From: Drouetiella hepatica Uher 2000/2452
GTDB taxonomy: Bacteria; Cyanobacteriota; Cyanobacteriia; Elainellales; Elainellaceae
Assembly (NCBI GenBank): GCA_019359505.1
Contig: JAHHHD010000004.1
Location: forward strand, 124,001-188,000
DNA length: 64,000 nt
Direction: 5' to 3'
The notes beneath the pieces were generated by a model, which saw only the letters and a program-made list of their open reading frames with translations, was not told the DNA's origin and made no database searches. Made by a program: the position numbers and the translations under genes. Below, one piece after another: positions 34,368 through 43,631 of the stretch (positions within the stretch are counted from its first letter, which is position 1; the number at the start of each line of letters is the position of its first letter).

Positions 34368-34576
34368 GTAGCCTCCACCAATTCCTCAAATGAACACTGC
34401 AAAGTCTCCATAAGCTGCTTCGTCTGAACAGGAGTCATCCGAGGCTCATTCGCACCCATTTCCCAGACATAAATTGTTTTTTCGGTGACTCCGAGAGCGA
34501 TCGCCACTTGTCTGCGCGTCAATTCAGCCCGTTTGCGCAATTCCGCAAGTGTTACTTGATCGTCTGCTTGAGTCAT
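34346..34576 (-). CDS. Small XRE-type helix-turn-helix regulator
   Basis: A 76-aa protein that is essentially a single Cro/CI-type HTH: VTLAELRKRAELTRRQVAIALGV, TEKTIYVWEMGANEPRMTPVQ, then an LMETLQCSFEELVEAT closing helix. ATG 34576 (MTQADDQ) gives the usual domain start; the in-frame upstream extension to 34639 lies inside a set of operator-like repeats. No target gene is adjacent apart from itself. It could be an orphan antitoxin-like or phage-derived regulator. Confidence 0.8.
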   Translation of the reverse strand: MTQADDQVTLAELRKRAELTRRQVAIALGVTEKTIYVWEMGANEPRMTPVQTKQLMETLQCSFEELVEATKKRSPE

Positions 34577-34587
34577 ACTATACTGAA

Positions 34588-34620
34588 ATGTAATTACATT
34601 CTCGTATATACATTCTTGTA
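34588..34620. promoter_or_regulatory. Operator-like repeats upstream of the XRE gene
   Basis: A perfect palindrome ATGTAATTACAT (34588-34599) overlaps two direct repeats TACATTCTCGTA (34595-34606) and TACATTCTTGTA (34609-34620), spaced 14 bp. They lie immediately ahead of the XRE start and so are likely autoregulatory binding sites. Confidence 0.55.
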
Positions 34621-34776
34621 AATGTAGATTCGAGTGCATTTGAGCCGTCTGCTCTACTCTAATTGCAGAAAGGCTAGAACGTTTCGGGTTTCTCCCTTAT
34701 CAGTTTCTCATCAAGCGGACTCGAAGACCGCCAAATTTACTATGCCTAAAATTCAACTCCTAAAAGAGATAGTGCC

Positions 34777-34956
34777 ATGAGCTACCACGATCGCCTTCAT
34801 CCCTGGTGCATCATTCGCTGTTTGCCCAATGCGCAAGTTCTGATCGCAGCTCGATTTCGTAAACGCAACGAAGCTGAAGAATATCTCATCCGACTGCGGC
34901 GACTTGTGCCTGACGGCATTTTCGAGATTGTTTTTGATTTAGAAACAGAGACTTGA
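34777..34956 (+). CDS. Small conserved-looking protein, 59 aa, unknown
   Basis: ATG 34777 to TGA 34956 with AAGAGA about 8 bp upstream. The product begins MSYHDRLHPWCIIRCLPNAQ, continues VLIAARFRKRNEAEEYLIRL and ends FEIVFDLETET. It reads as a compact beta-alpha-beta unit (WCIIR strand, NEAEEYLIRL helix, FEIVFD strand). It resembles small unannotated cyanobacterial proteins I have seen, but I cannot name a family. No operon partner; the next gene is convergent. Confidence 0.6.
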   Translation: MSYHDRLHPWCIIRCLPNAQVLIAARFRKRNEAEEYLIRLRRLVPDGIFEIVFDLETET

Positions 34957-35013
34957 TTTAGAAATAAAAACGATAGAGCGCGATCGATGGCACATTACGC
35001 ATTTAAAGACGCA

Positions 35014-35751
35014 TTAGAGGGTATCGGGATCAATACCGAGCGATCGCAACTGAGCTTTCAATCGCTCAACCTGTTCTTCTGCTTGCTGTCTTGCCAGCCT
35101 TTCCTGCTCTTTTGCCAACCTTTCCTGCTCTTTTGCCAACCTTTCCTGCTCTTTTGCCAGTCTTTCCTGAGCCAAGGCTGTTGCTAATTCCTCCGGAATC
35201 AGCAATTTCTCCCCCGTGTCTTCCCGATAAAATCCAATGAGCTGTTCCTCAACCTGCAATCGCAGCTTCAGCGGTTCACTTCGTCCATCTGTAATAGGCG
35301 CATAGCCTGACTCCTGCAAGCGATAGCCCCGAAGCTGAGGTGAGATCCATTCACCTTTCGGGTCAAAGAGCCAGTATTCCTGCACCCCCAGCCGTTCGTA
35401 CAGCGTTTTCTTCTCGCCCATATCTTCAGCTTTTGTGCTTTTTGAGGTCATCTCAAACACAACCACAGGCACCTGCTTTTCTTCCCAAATTTTGTAGTTA
35501 TCGCGTCCACCAGGAGCCACGTCAAAAATTACCATGACATCAGGAGCTACACGTAGCTTTGGGAAACCTTGGGCATAGTACATAAACTGATTACCCAAGA
35601 CAGTTGCGCTCCGCCCCTTCAGGTACTGCCTCAAGACTTCCAGCGTGACGAGCAGAGCATAGAAATGCACGTAGGTTTCAGCCACAGGTTTACCATCTGC
35701 ACTAGGGTAAAAGACTGCTGTTGATTGAGAATCAGTGAGAGAGACAGTCAT
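35014..35751 (-). CDS. Uma2 family (DUF820) endonuclease-like protein with heptad-repeat tail
   Basis: A 245-aa protein. Residues ~1-175 match the Uma2/DUF820 family, a PD-(D/E)XK-fold group massively expanded in cyanobacteria: LRVAPDVMVIFDVAPGGRDNYKIWEE, then VPVVVFEMTSKSTKAEDMGEKKTLYERLGVQEYWLFDP, with Asp in PDV and Glu-x-x-Ser-Lys as likely active-site residues. The tail (~185-245) is a coiled coil of repeated RLAKEQE heptads encoded by 21-bp DNA repeats. The biological role of the family is unknown. Confidence 0.88.
   Translation of the reverse strand: MTVSLTDSQSTAVFYPSADGKPVAETYVHFYALLVTLEVLRQYLKGRSATVLGNQFMYYAQGFPKLRVAPDVMVIFDVAPGGRDNYKIWEEKQVPVVVFEMTSKSTKAEDMGEKKTLYERLGVQEYWLFDPKGEWISPQLRGYRLQESGYAPITDGRSEPLKLRLQVEEQLIGFYREDTGEKLLIPEELATALAQERLAKEQERLAKEQERLAKEQERLARQQAEEQVERLKAQLRSLGIDPDTL
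35092..35170. repeat. 21-bp tandem repeats encoding RLAKEQE heptads
   Basis: About 3.5 copies of a 21-bp unit (CTTTCCTGCTCTTTTGCCAAC) in the 3' part of the Uma2 gene, each adding one coiled-coil heptad. Near-identical units imply recent expansion. Confidence 0.85.
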
Positions 35752-35810
35752 GGTTAAAGATTGCAGCTATCGCCTTATTTTATCGCGATCGGCTAATGAC
35801 TAGCCCAAAT

Positions 35811-36704
35811 TTACCTTACCCTTCTGACGCTGACAGGTTCTAGGGTCATGATGTCATTACTGTTGCGCTGCATGGTTTCGCAAAAGCTGTCTAGTGGCAG
35901 ATCGTTAGCATCGCGACCAAAGGGATTTTCGATTTCTAGCCCAATCTCTTCAATGCCCAACAACGTGAAGCTGATGAGCGCAACGATCGCCCCCGTAAGC
36001 CAATGCAGGTCAGCAACAAATTGAAAGGGCAACGTTAGGCAATAGATCAGTAAAAGCTGTTTCAGGTGAATCGCATAAGCTAACGGAATAGGAGTCTTTA
36101 AAATGCGCTCACAGCCTCCCAAGCAGTCCACCATTTCATTTAAAGTTTGCAGCAATATGTTGAGCTGAAACCCATCTAAACAGCCTTTATGAGCCTGCTG
36201 CTGCAAGTAATCCTGAATCCATACCGCGATTTCTAACGGCGGATTGTTCATCGTTTTGAGCGTGTTGTAATGAGTTTGTGAGAGCAGTGGTTCCAGCTCT
36301 GAGTTGATAGGTTCCTGTCGCAAATGCAGCTTTGTTGCTACTGCAAAAGCAATGATCAGATGAAGAGCAGCAACCTTAGCAGCGCGATCGTGCGGATCTT
36401 TTTCATCGATAGAAACCCAAATATTTCTAGATAAATTCCGCACCGTGTTGATGAGATTGCCCCAAAGCTTTCGCCCTTCCCAAAATCTTTCGTAAGCCGT
36501 GTTGGTGCGAAAAACCAGCATAAGACCTAGGACAATATTGGGGATCACTCCTGCCAGAATCGGTAAGGCAACGGGATATCCCAGACTATGGAGCCAGGAA
36601 ACAAGCACCCCAAACACACCGCAAACTAGGGCGCGCAGACTCACTACGGGTACAACGGAGCCATGCAGCGTCAGCGCCGATCGAAACCAATTTTTTTGTT
36701 TCAT
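35811..36704 (-). CDS. Bestrophin-family anion channel
   Basis: A 297-aa membrane protein of the bestrophin/UPF0187 family, probably a pentameric Cl-/HCO3- channel. Features: WFRSALTLHGSVVPVV, the RTNTAYERFWEGRKLWGNLINTVRNLSRN block that is diagnostic of bacterial bestrophins, then a cytosolic helical region and FTLLGIEEIGLEIENPFGRDANDLPLD near the C-terminus. Plant thylakoid relatives (VCCN1) tune the proton motive force; a similar role here is inference. ATG 36704 with AGAAGG upstream is preferred to the GTG at 36737. Confidence 0.92.
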   Translation of the reverse strand: MKQKNWFRSALTLHGSVVPVVSLRALVCGVFGVLVSWLHSLGYPVALPILAGVIPNIVLGLMLVFRTNTAYERFWEGRKLWGNLINTVRNLSRNIWVSIDEKDPHDRAAKVAALHLIIAFAVATKLHLRQEPINSELEPLLSQTHYNTLKTMNNPPLEIAVWIQDYLQQQAHKGCLDGFQLNILLQTLNEMVDCLGGCERILKTPIPLAYAIHLKQLLLIYCLTLPFQFVADLHWLTGAIVALISFTLLGIEEIGLEIENPFGRDANDLPLDSFCETMQRNSNDIMTLEPVSVRRVR

Positions 36705-36880
36705 CCAGCCTTCTTGTTTCGCCCAGCCTTTTTTCACGATAGCGGTATACCTGCCTTATAACCCGTTTAAATTGGGATGAGAAGCCAATTTTTGAATAGC
36801 CTACATTTAAGTAACCCAACAATTCGATCGCCTTGGGTTATGAAAGAAGTCACTCACTGCAATTCTCAGAGCGAGAAGAG

Positions 36881-38485
36881 TTATTCTATCAAGCCCATTT
36901 CTTCCAGGGGCGTAAAGATACTGGCATCCACATAGTTAATCCGCGCCATGGGGCTGAGTGCCGCTAATACCTGCTGCCCGTAGCTCCGGTGATTGACCCG
37001 ACTGTCTAGTAGCGCCACTACGCCCTGGGCATCTCGTACGGGGGCGATCGCCCGTTGCAGGGTTCCTAACGCCTCAGGCAGCAGATAGAGGCGAAACCAG
37101 TCTTGACGCGATCGCTTGTAGTGGGCAACTCGTCCAGCGACTAGCGGCTCCTCCAGCGAAGGAAAGGGGAGAGTCGTAATCAGCAATAGCCGGGGAGCAG
37201 GCAAAACAGATTGGTGCTGCTGCCAAAACTCCCAGCCTGACACCAAGATTCCCTGCTCGTCAAGACAGGTTTTTTCGACTTGCACCCGTGAACCAAATTC
37301 TGCGGCCAATACAGAGCCAACCTGTGCTTTAAGCGGGGTATCGCCCACCAAAATTACGGTGAGTCCCTGACGGGCAGTGTGCGTTGACCCAATTAAAGTG
37401 CGAATCTCTTGGAGCAGCGCCCCCTGAAACTGAGGCGTGTTGGGCATGGGCATTCCGTCGGGCAGATAGAGCTGAATTAGCTCATGCTGGCGATCAGGAC
37501 AAAACTTGAGACAGGTCATGTCGGGCAGCCCCAAGCGCTGCCGATAGACGGGAGCTTCAGAGTACAAATCTAAAAAGCCACCAATTAACACAACGGGTTG
37601 CTGCGACCAGATTTGGCTTAGAGCAGGAGCTAATTCAACAGGGCCACAATGGAGCGAAAATTGCCCCTGTCGTCGGTTAACTTCTGTCCACAGCAGTTGA
37701 TCGGTCTGGTGGAGCGCTTTGCCAAACTGCTGCCAAACGGCAGGCAAAAAGTTGCTGCTCAGCCAATCTGAATGAGGCTCTGCTTGAGATTCAGTATCGC
37801 TTTCCACAAGACTCAAGGTGTAGCTCAGGCGCAAGACTTGGTAAAGCTGGGTCAGGATGCTCTGTTCCGAGGCTTCGATCAGATAGCAGTTGTAGGGGTT
37901 GACGGGGTGCTGAAAAAACGATCGCGTTAGCCCCACGCGCGCATCTCGAATGGCTTCGGTCTGGGTTGGGCAAGCCCGCATCAGGTCGTCCCAGTCGTGG
38001 GGCTGAATTTGGGCAGTGAGCTGTTGATATGCCCAAGTCTCTAGGTCATCGGCGCTATCAATAATCGTTGGAATATCTTTGGGAAACAGCCCTGTGGCAG
38101 ACAGGCGATCGGCAAGCCAAGCCTGGGGCGAGGTGATGAGTAAACCCTGGAAGTTGTCTGAAGGCCAGCGATCGCCCGTCCGAATTGCCTTGTGAGCTGA
38201 AATCCACTGATGCAATCGGGGAATTTCTACCATCAGCAATCTCTGCTGCACTGCTTCTGGTACCACCAAGAGGGTTGGCTCTTGCCATAGCAATAGCGGC
38301 ATCAGGTAGCTCAAGCGGTAGCCACCGTGATACCCCGATGGAGCACCTGCCTGAATCAGCGCACTCCGCCCTAGCCGCAAGGCGCGAGCCACCAGTCGCG
38401 CCATCGTCAAGTGATGGTGCCAGTATGGCTCTCCCTGCTCTCGTAGGAAGGCACGGAGCTGTTGATGAACTTCGACCTCAATCAC
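36881..38485 (-). CDS. DinG-like helicase-related protein lacking ATPase motifs
   Basis: A 534-aa protein with the layout of a DinG-type superfamily 2 helicase but degenerate motifs. The position of Walker A reads AGAPSGYHGGYRLSYLMPLL, with no GK(S/T). The DEAH position reads TIIDSADDLETWA. The C-terminal region (LPEALGTLQRAIAPVRDAQGVVALLDSRV) clearly matches the DinG motif VI area, although the Arg pattern is altered. GTG start with no obvious ribosome site. It probably has a DNA-binding or regulatory role, not helicase activity. Cyanobacterial genomes carry such shortened homologues alongside active ones. Confidence 0.75.
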   Translation of the reverse strand: MIEVEVHQQLRAFLREQGEPYWHHHLTMARLVARALRLGRSALIQAGAPSGYHGGYRLSYLMPLLLWQEPTLLVVPEAVQQRLLMVEIPRLHQWISAHKAIRTGDRWPSDNFQGLLITSPQAWLADRLSATGLFPKDIPTIIDSADDLETWAYQQLTAQIQPHDWDDLMRACPTQTEAIRDARVGLTRSFFQHPVNPYNCYLIEASEQSILTQLYQVLRLSYTLSLVESDTESQAEPHSDWLSSNFLPAVWQQFGKALHQTDQLLWTEVNRRQGQFSLHCGPVELAPALSQIWSQQPVVLIGGFLDLYSEAPVYRQRLGLPDMTCLKFCPDRQHELIQLYLPDGMPMPNTPQFQGALLQEIRTLIGSTHTARQGLTVILVGDTPLKAQVGSVLAAEFGSRVQVEKTCLDEQGILVSGWEFWQQHQSVLPAPRLLLITTLPFPSLEEPLVAGRVAHYKRSRQDWFRLYLLPEALGTLQRAIAPVRDAQGVVALLDSRVNHRSYGQQVLAALSPMARINYVDASIFTPLEEMGLIE

Positions 38486-38639
38486 ATGCGGTGTCTCGTA
38501 CTGTGAACCCTACAGACTGAGCCTGGATAAGCTGAACCTTAGCCGAATTCTATGGACTGCATCTCATTGTGCCACAAACCTTATGAGGGTAAACAGCCAA
38601 CAGCCTTATGGGTTCTCGAAAATCGCAGTATGAGCCGTG

Positions 38640-38740
38640 TATGGCGCTACGCGCTTAGATCCAATGAGTTATTTTTTGAGAGCCGCGCGGAGCGCGGCTC
38701 TCAAAAAATAACTCGTCCTAACTCAATTACGTAATGCTAT
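38640..38740. repeat. Family-A palindromic element, 3' of the DinG-like promoter
   Basis: Copy in the same orientation as the one at 14255: TATGGCGCTACGCGCTTAGATCC ... ATTACGTAATGCTAT with a GAGAGCCGCGCGGAGCGCGGCTCTC core. It is followed by three short direct repeats of GTGAGCCAT (about 38740-38772). No gene was seen in the rest of 38486-38916. Confidence 0.85.
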
Positions 38741-38916
38741 GTGAGCCATGTGTGAGCCATGTGTGAGCCATGTCTGCCCCTAGGTTCTGATCGTGTAGAT
38801 TCTGGATTTTTACCTGTTGAGAATGAAGGAAGCGAAATCAATTGCAAGATCCTTTACAGTGAGAATTATCGAGTGAAAGATATCGTCACCTTTTCCCTAG
38901 CTGTGTAGTAAAGTTT

Positions 38917-39630
38917 ATGCCTGTTTTTGCGCCTAGTTTATGGCTTCAGATAACGATCGCTTCCTCATGGCTGGTGATCGTGGGGCTATTGGCGGTGGCA
39001 CTCCAGCGCTGGACGGCTGATCCGGAAGTGGTTCGTAAGGTTGTTCACATTGGCACAGGCAACATTATTTTGCTGGCATGGTGGCTCAAGATTCCGGCTT
39101 GGGCAGGGATTTCTGCATCGGTGATCTTTAGCCTTGTGACGCTGTTGTCCTATGTTCTGCCAATCCTGCCAGGAATTAACAGCGTCGGGCGTAAAAGTCT
39201 GGGCACTTTTTTCTACGCGGTCAGCATCGGGGTGCTGATTGCTCTCTTCTGGCAAAGGTTTCCTCAATATGCGGCGATCGGTATTCTCATCATGACTTGG
39301 GGCGACGGTCTGGCAGCGCTTGTGGGACAGCGTTGGGGCAAACATCCCTACAAGCTGATGGGAATGCAAAAAAGCTGGGAGGGTTCGCTAGCTATGGCGT
39401 TGACGAGCTATGGAGTCACTAGCCTCGTTTTGTGGGGTGTTCAGGGACAGAGCTGGCAGACCGGACTGATTCCGGTGGGCGTGGCGTTGCTAGCAACGGG
39501 GCTAGAGGCTTTTTCGAAGCTGGGAATTGATAATCTGACGGTGCCTCTGGGCAGCGCGATCGCCGCATTTTTACTCAATGAAGGCTACTTCAGTATCTTG
39601 CTATCGGCTTTAGAAAAACACTTGACGTAG
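38917..39630 (+). CDS. Phytol/dolichol kinase family protein (VTE5-like)
   Basis: CTP-dependent polyprenol kinase of the phytol kinase group, 237 aa, about six membrane helices. It recycles phytol from chlorophyll for tocopherol synthesis; the Synechocystis homologue is slr1652. Diagnostic motifs: VVRKVVHIGTGNIILLAWW, then RKSLGTFFYAVSIG, then IMTWGDGLAALVGQRWGKH and QKSWEGSLAM. The C-terminus contains LGIDNLTVPLGSA, the family's D-N-L-x-x-P block. Confidence 0.93.
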   Translation: MPVFAPSLWLQITIASSWLVIVGLLAVALQRWTADPEVVRKVVHIGTGNIILLAWWLKIPAWAGISASVIFSLVTLLSYVLPILPGINSVGRKSLGTFFYAVSIGVLIALFWQRFPQYAAIGILIMTWGDGLAALVGQRWGKHPYKLMGMQKSWEGSLAMALTSYGVTSLVLWGVQGQSWQTGLIPVGVALLATGLEAFSKLGIDNLTVPLGSAIAAFLLNEGYFSILLSALEKHLT

Positions 39631-39821
39631 GATGATTCATTGAGACAATGAATGTTCTGCAAACCAGCTGTTTGATCTGTTGTGGGAATCGATCGCTTTG
39701 TCTTTTAGCTTTCAGTTCTACAGCTGGATTTCATAAGTTATATCCTGCGACAGAAGAGCGTTTCTACAGAAATCGATAACGTATTAATAGGAACTAAACA
39801 TAAAGGCTTTAGAGGTTTACC

Positions 39822-40091
39822 ATGAACATTATTGCTTGGCTATTATTGGGTCTCCTAGCAGGTGCGATCGCGAAAGCAATCTATCCCGGTAGTCAGGGTG
39901 GCGGCATCCTCTCCACGATTATTCTGGGAATTATTGGTGCATTCGTAGGCGGAAGTTTGTACACGTTGCTGACCACGGGCACTCTCCAGTTAGCCGCGAC
40001 AGGATTGAGTATTCCTGGTTTATTGGTGGCAGTGCTAGGTGCAATGGTTGCTATTTTCTTGTGGGGTCTGATGACGCGCCGTGCGGCATAG
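39822..40091 (+). CDS. GlsB/YeaQ/YmgE family small membrane protein
   Basis: An 89-aa stress-associated membrane protein (transglycosylase-associated family). Three hydrophobic segments: IIAWLLLGLLAGAIAKAI, IILGIIGAFVGGSLY and LLVAVLGAMVAIFLWGL. The Gly-rich GSQGGGILSTIILGIIGAFVGG block and the final TRRAA tail are typical. AGAGG lies 7 bp before the ATG. Exact role unknown. Confidence 0.88.
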   Translation: MNIIAWLLLGLLAGAIAKAIYPGSQGGGILSTIILGIIGAFVGGSLYTLLTTGTLQLAATGLSIPGLLVAVLGAMVAIFLWGLMTRRAA

Positions 40092-40307
40092 ATTTGGCTG
40101 TTAATCTACGGCTGTTTCAGTCTGATTAAGCGATGGGTGTAGCAACTAGGTCATCTCTCTAAAGCCTAATATTTGATTCTCCAACTTGCTGTTGTTAAAG
40201 TATTCGCAAATTTTTGTGAGACTTTTCGTACGGTGACTGCGGCTAGCGATCAAGTGTTCTGGAAGCTAGAGGTGAGTTGGGGGCATATCGCACCAGTGAG
40301 AGCTGGT

Positions 40308-40370
40308 TATGAAGCAGATATTTTTTAAGAGCCGCGCGAAGCGCGGCTCTTAAAAAATATCTGCTTCATA
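40308..40370. repeat. Perfect 30-bp-arm palindrome
   Basis: TATGAAGCAGATATTTTTTA...AGAGCCGCGC, 3-nt GAA loop, then the exact complement. Arms 40308-40337 and 40341-40370. The core resembles family A but the outer ends differ. The rest of 40092-40695 (about 600 bp) holds no ORF or RNA that could be recognised. Confidence 0.85.
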
Positions 40371-40695
40371 GTGAGAATGAAATTACCGCACTGCCAGCTT
40401 TCATTGAACAGATGGCATCTAAAGATAATCGTATTTACTTTTGACGAGTACCCCACAAAACAGCACAGACCGCCTTTGACAGCGGCAAAGATGAGTTGAG
40501 GTGCTCAAAAGCAATCAGTCTGGCTTGCTGGAGACAATCAAAATTCGTTTTCAGCCTCAGCAGCAGTGGGTCAGTAAAGGAGTAAGGTCGCATCGAAAAG
40601 CGCACTCCTATCATTCCCCATCGCTTAGATAGCAGAGTGAAAATCAGAGCGTGAGATTACTTTAAGATTACTCATTTCGTAGACATAAGCGCGCC

Positions 40696-41055
40696 TTAAT
40701 AGTAATCTTCAGATTCGTCAAAGTATTCTGGAGTATCGCCATGGCGATCGGACAATGGGTTCTGCAAGAATTCCTTATTCCAGCAGCGCTCTAAAAACTC
40801 AACCACTTGGAGGCTCTGCACAAGCTTGATGCCAACCCCCGTTTTTAACCAACATATCTCCAGAAACTGAACCGGGTTCTCGACCCAGACAGGTTCCGAT
40901 ATATGCCTTTCCCAGCAGACTTTAAGCTGTTCGGCGTTGTAGAGGTGCCAAAACCGCCGAGGGTTAAGCGATTTGAACTCAGGGCTAAAGAGAGGCTGAG
41001 TGAGGTATTTCCAGAGGGGAAACTTCAGACGGGTGCGATCGCGTTCCGTATCCAT
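40696..41055 (-). CDS. Hypothetical protein, aromatic-rich, unknown
   Basis: A 119-aa product unrelated to anything I recognise. It is rich in Trp, Phe and Leu and has a repeated pattern with W-x-x-x-x-x-x-P-V/L: RFWHLYNAEQLKVCWERHIS, VWVENPVQFLEICWLKTGVG, VVEFLERCWNKEFLQNPLS. Three loosely similar ~22-residue units each carry LEICW/LKVCW/LERCW, possibly a small helical repeat. It ends in an acidic ESEDYY. ATG 41055 is used. A thioredoxin gene lies upstream on the same strand, 230 bp away. Confidence 0.5.
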   Translation of the reverse strand: MDTERDRTRLKFPLWKYLTQPLFSPEFKSLNPRRFWHLYNAEQLKVCWERHISEPVWVENPVQFLEICWLKTGVGIKLVQSLQVVEFLERCWNKEFLQNPLSDRHGDTPEYFDESEDYY

Positions 41056-41202
41056 GATCAAAAGACGTTAAACCGGGAGAGGAAGCAGGTCAGGTTTTTG
41101 CCTACTTTGCTAGCATAGGAAGTCCTAAAAGTTTTGGCTTCATTCATATGGAGTATTCCGCCAGAATTAAAGGATCTATCTAAAGGATCTAAAGCCCTAG
41201 TT

Positions 41203-41263
41203 AAAACCTTAACCGCTTGAACCTGGGCTTGGGTAAAGCTGCGACATTCCCGGTTAAGGTTTT
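41203..41263 (-). terminator. Long-loop inverted repeat downstream of thioredoxin
   Basis: Perfect 13-bp arms AAAACCTTAACCG (41203-41215) and CGGTTAAGGTTTT (41251-41263) with a 35-nt loop. They begin 24 bp past the thioredoxin stop and end in TTTT on the reverse strand. It may terminate the thioredoxin transcript; the large loop is unusual. Confidence 0.5.
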
Positions 41264-41286
41264 CAAAAAGACTTACGGGTCAAGAC

Positions 41287-41598
41287 TTAGATCAGATTTT
41301 GTAGGCGACGCACTATTTGCTCAGCCGATAGCAGCCCTTCAACGCGATCGACAGGCTGACCCTGATTGAACAGAACTAAAGTGGGCAAAGCCTGAACCTG
41401 ATACTTGGAGGCAAGGTCAGGATATTTATCGGTATTGATCTTCACGATCTTCACCTTTTGCTTCATGGATTGGTTCACCTGATCTAGGTTTTTTGCCATC
41501 ATCTGGCAAGGACCACACCAGGATGCATAGAAATCTACAAGGATCGGTAGATCTGATCCAGAGATTAATTCTTGAAAGCTGCCAAACTGTTTTTTCAT
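41287..41598 (-). CDS. Thioredoxin
   Basis: A 103-aa thioredoxin fold with the WCGPC active site (LVDFYASWCGPCQMMAKNL), the conserved cis-Pro region QVQALPTLVLF and G-Q-P-V-D-R-V-E-G-L-L-S. It most resembles the cyanobacterial y/TrxB type (KKQFGSFQEL start), which reduces peroxiredoxins; that subtype is a tentative call. ATG 41598 starts at the usual domain boundary. A further ATG at 41688 would add 30 residues that look like a weak signal-like stretch without family support. Confidence 0.92.
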   Translation of the reverse strand: MKKQFGSFQELISGSDLPILVDFYASWCGPCQMMAKNLDQVNQSMKQKVKIVKINTDKYPDLASKYQVQALPTLVLFNQGQPVDRVEGLLSAEQIVRRLQNLI

Positions 41599-41928
41599 TA
41601 CGCTGAGGTTTTTTAGGTAAACGGTATTTCGGTCAGTGGCTAGATTGGGGGCGATCGAGAAAGTGCTCAATGCCGCTATGAATGTCATGAGCAGAGGCTT
41701 CTATAACCTGGAGCAGAGATAATCAATTAAGGGCAAAGTTAAGCATTCATCGCCGGACTTAAATTTCCCGCTCTAATCCTAGATAATTTTTTATAAAGTT
41801 GCCGAAGATAAACTAAATGTCTTAACAGAATAAATGTCCAGACTCCACCAGAGTGCCCATTTTGAGAGAGGATTGAGTCAGGCTCTAAAAAGCCATGTAT
41901 GCAGGTTCAATTCAAATGTTTGATGTAG

Positions 41929-42702
<774 letters not shown>

Positions 42703-42750
42703 CAAAAAGAAAGTTTAAGATTTAGACAGCATTTAGAAAGTTTGTATATT

Positions 42751-42777
42751 AAGCCACATTTACCCCGTGGCTTTTTT
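42751..42777 (+). terminator. Intrinsic terminator of fabG
   Basis: AAGCCAC (42751-42757) pairs with GTGGCTT (42767-42773) around ATTTACCCC, followed by a T-run. It lies 49 bp past the fabG stop. Confidence 0.85.
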
Positions 42778-42935
42778 GTCATGGTGTACCGTATCTAATT
42801 TGCAGTTCCTGCTAGATATTTCCGAGTTAGCCAAGCAATGTTTTAGAAGTTTTTTGCAGGTTTTGATAGGGTTTCAGAACTCTACTTTTGATTCTTAACA
42901 TCAATCTTTATTAATATCAATATCAGGGGGACAGC

Positions 42936-43613
42936 ATGGGGTACGCATTTGACTTCTCTGTTATTCGAGATAATATTGGGCTATTTGTTGCAGGTGCGCT
43001 GCTAACTTTTAGGGTTTCACTGATTGCGATCGCCTTCGGGTTAATCCTGGGTATTATCGGAGCCTTGTTCAGAACGTCGGGTAATCGGATTTTGAACGCT
43101 GTTACTCTGGCCTACGTTGAAGTGATTCGGAATACCCCCTTTCTCATTCAGCTATTTTTTATATTCTTTGGATTGCCGAAGCTAGGAATTCGCTTAAATG
43201 CAGAGCAGGCGGCTATTCTGTCTTTAGCAATTAATTTTGGGGCTTACTCAACTGAGATTGTGAGAGCAGGCGTTGAGAGCATACCCAAAGGACAAATTGA
43301 AGCCGCAATGGCTTTGGGATTCAAGCCTCTGAAAATCTTTCGCTACATCATCCTTACGCCCGCTTTGTCCAACATCTACACGGCGTTAACCGGGCAAGTG
43401 ATTCTGGCCGTTCTATTTACAAGTGTTGTTTCACAGATTGCCACAGAAGACCTCACCTTTGCGGGTGACTTCCTGAATTCCCGCACCTTTCGTAGTTTTG
43501 AAATCTACTTCACCGTCTGCCTGTTCTATTTGGCAATTGTTTGGATTATTAAAGGCTTTGCCTACTGGATTGAACGGCGCTTTTTTGAATTTGCAAAATA
43601 CTCTCGACGTTAA
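42936..43613 (+). CDS. Polar amino acid ABC transporter permease
   Basis: A 225-aa HisM/GlnP-type permease with about five membrane helices. The EAA loop near residue 130 reads GQIEAAMALGFKPLKIFRYIILTPALSNI. The RNTPFLIQLFFIFFGLPKLGI segment is typical of amino-acid permeases. AGGGGGAC precedes the ATG. It forms an operon with a second permease (18-bp gap), a binding protein and an ATPase. Substrate not decided by sequence; Glu/Gln, Arg or His are plausible. Confidence 0.92.
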   Translation: MGYAFDFSVIRDNIGLFVAGALLTFRVSLIAIAFGLILGIIGALFRTSGNRILNAVTLAYVEVIRNTPFLIQLFFIFFGLPKLGIRLNAEQAAILSLAINFGAYSTEIVRAGVESIPKGQIEAAMALGFKPLKIFRYIILTPALSNIYTALTGQVILAVLFTSVVSQIATEDLTFAGDFLNSRTFRSFEIYFTVCLFYLAIVWIIKGFAYWIERRFFEFAKYSRR

Positions 43614-43631
43614 TCATTGGCTTAGGTATTT

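Noticed and set aside
41599-41688. Thioredoxin N-terminal extension from ATG 41688
   Set aside because: The 30 extra residues have no thioredoxin match and make a poor signal peptide; the domain starts at 41598.
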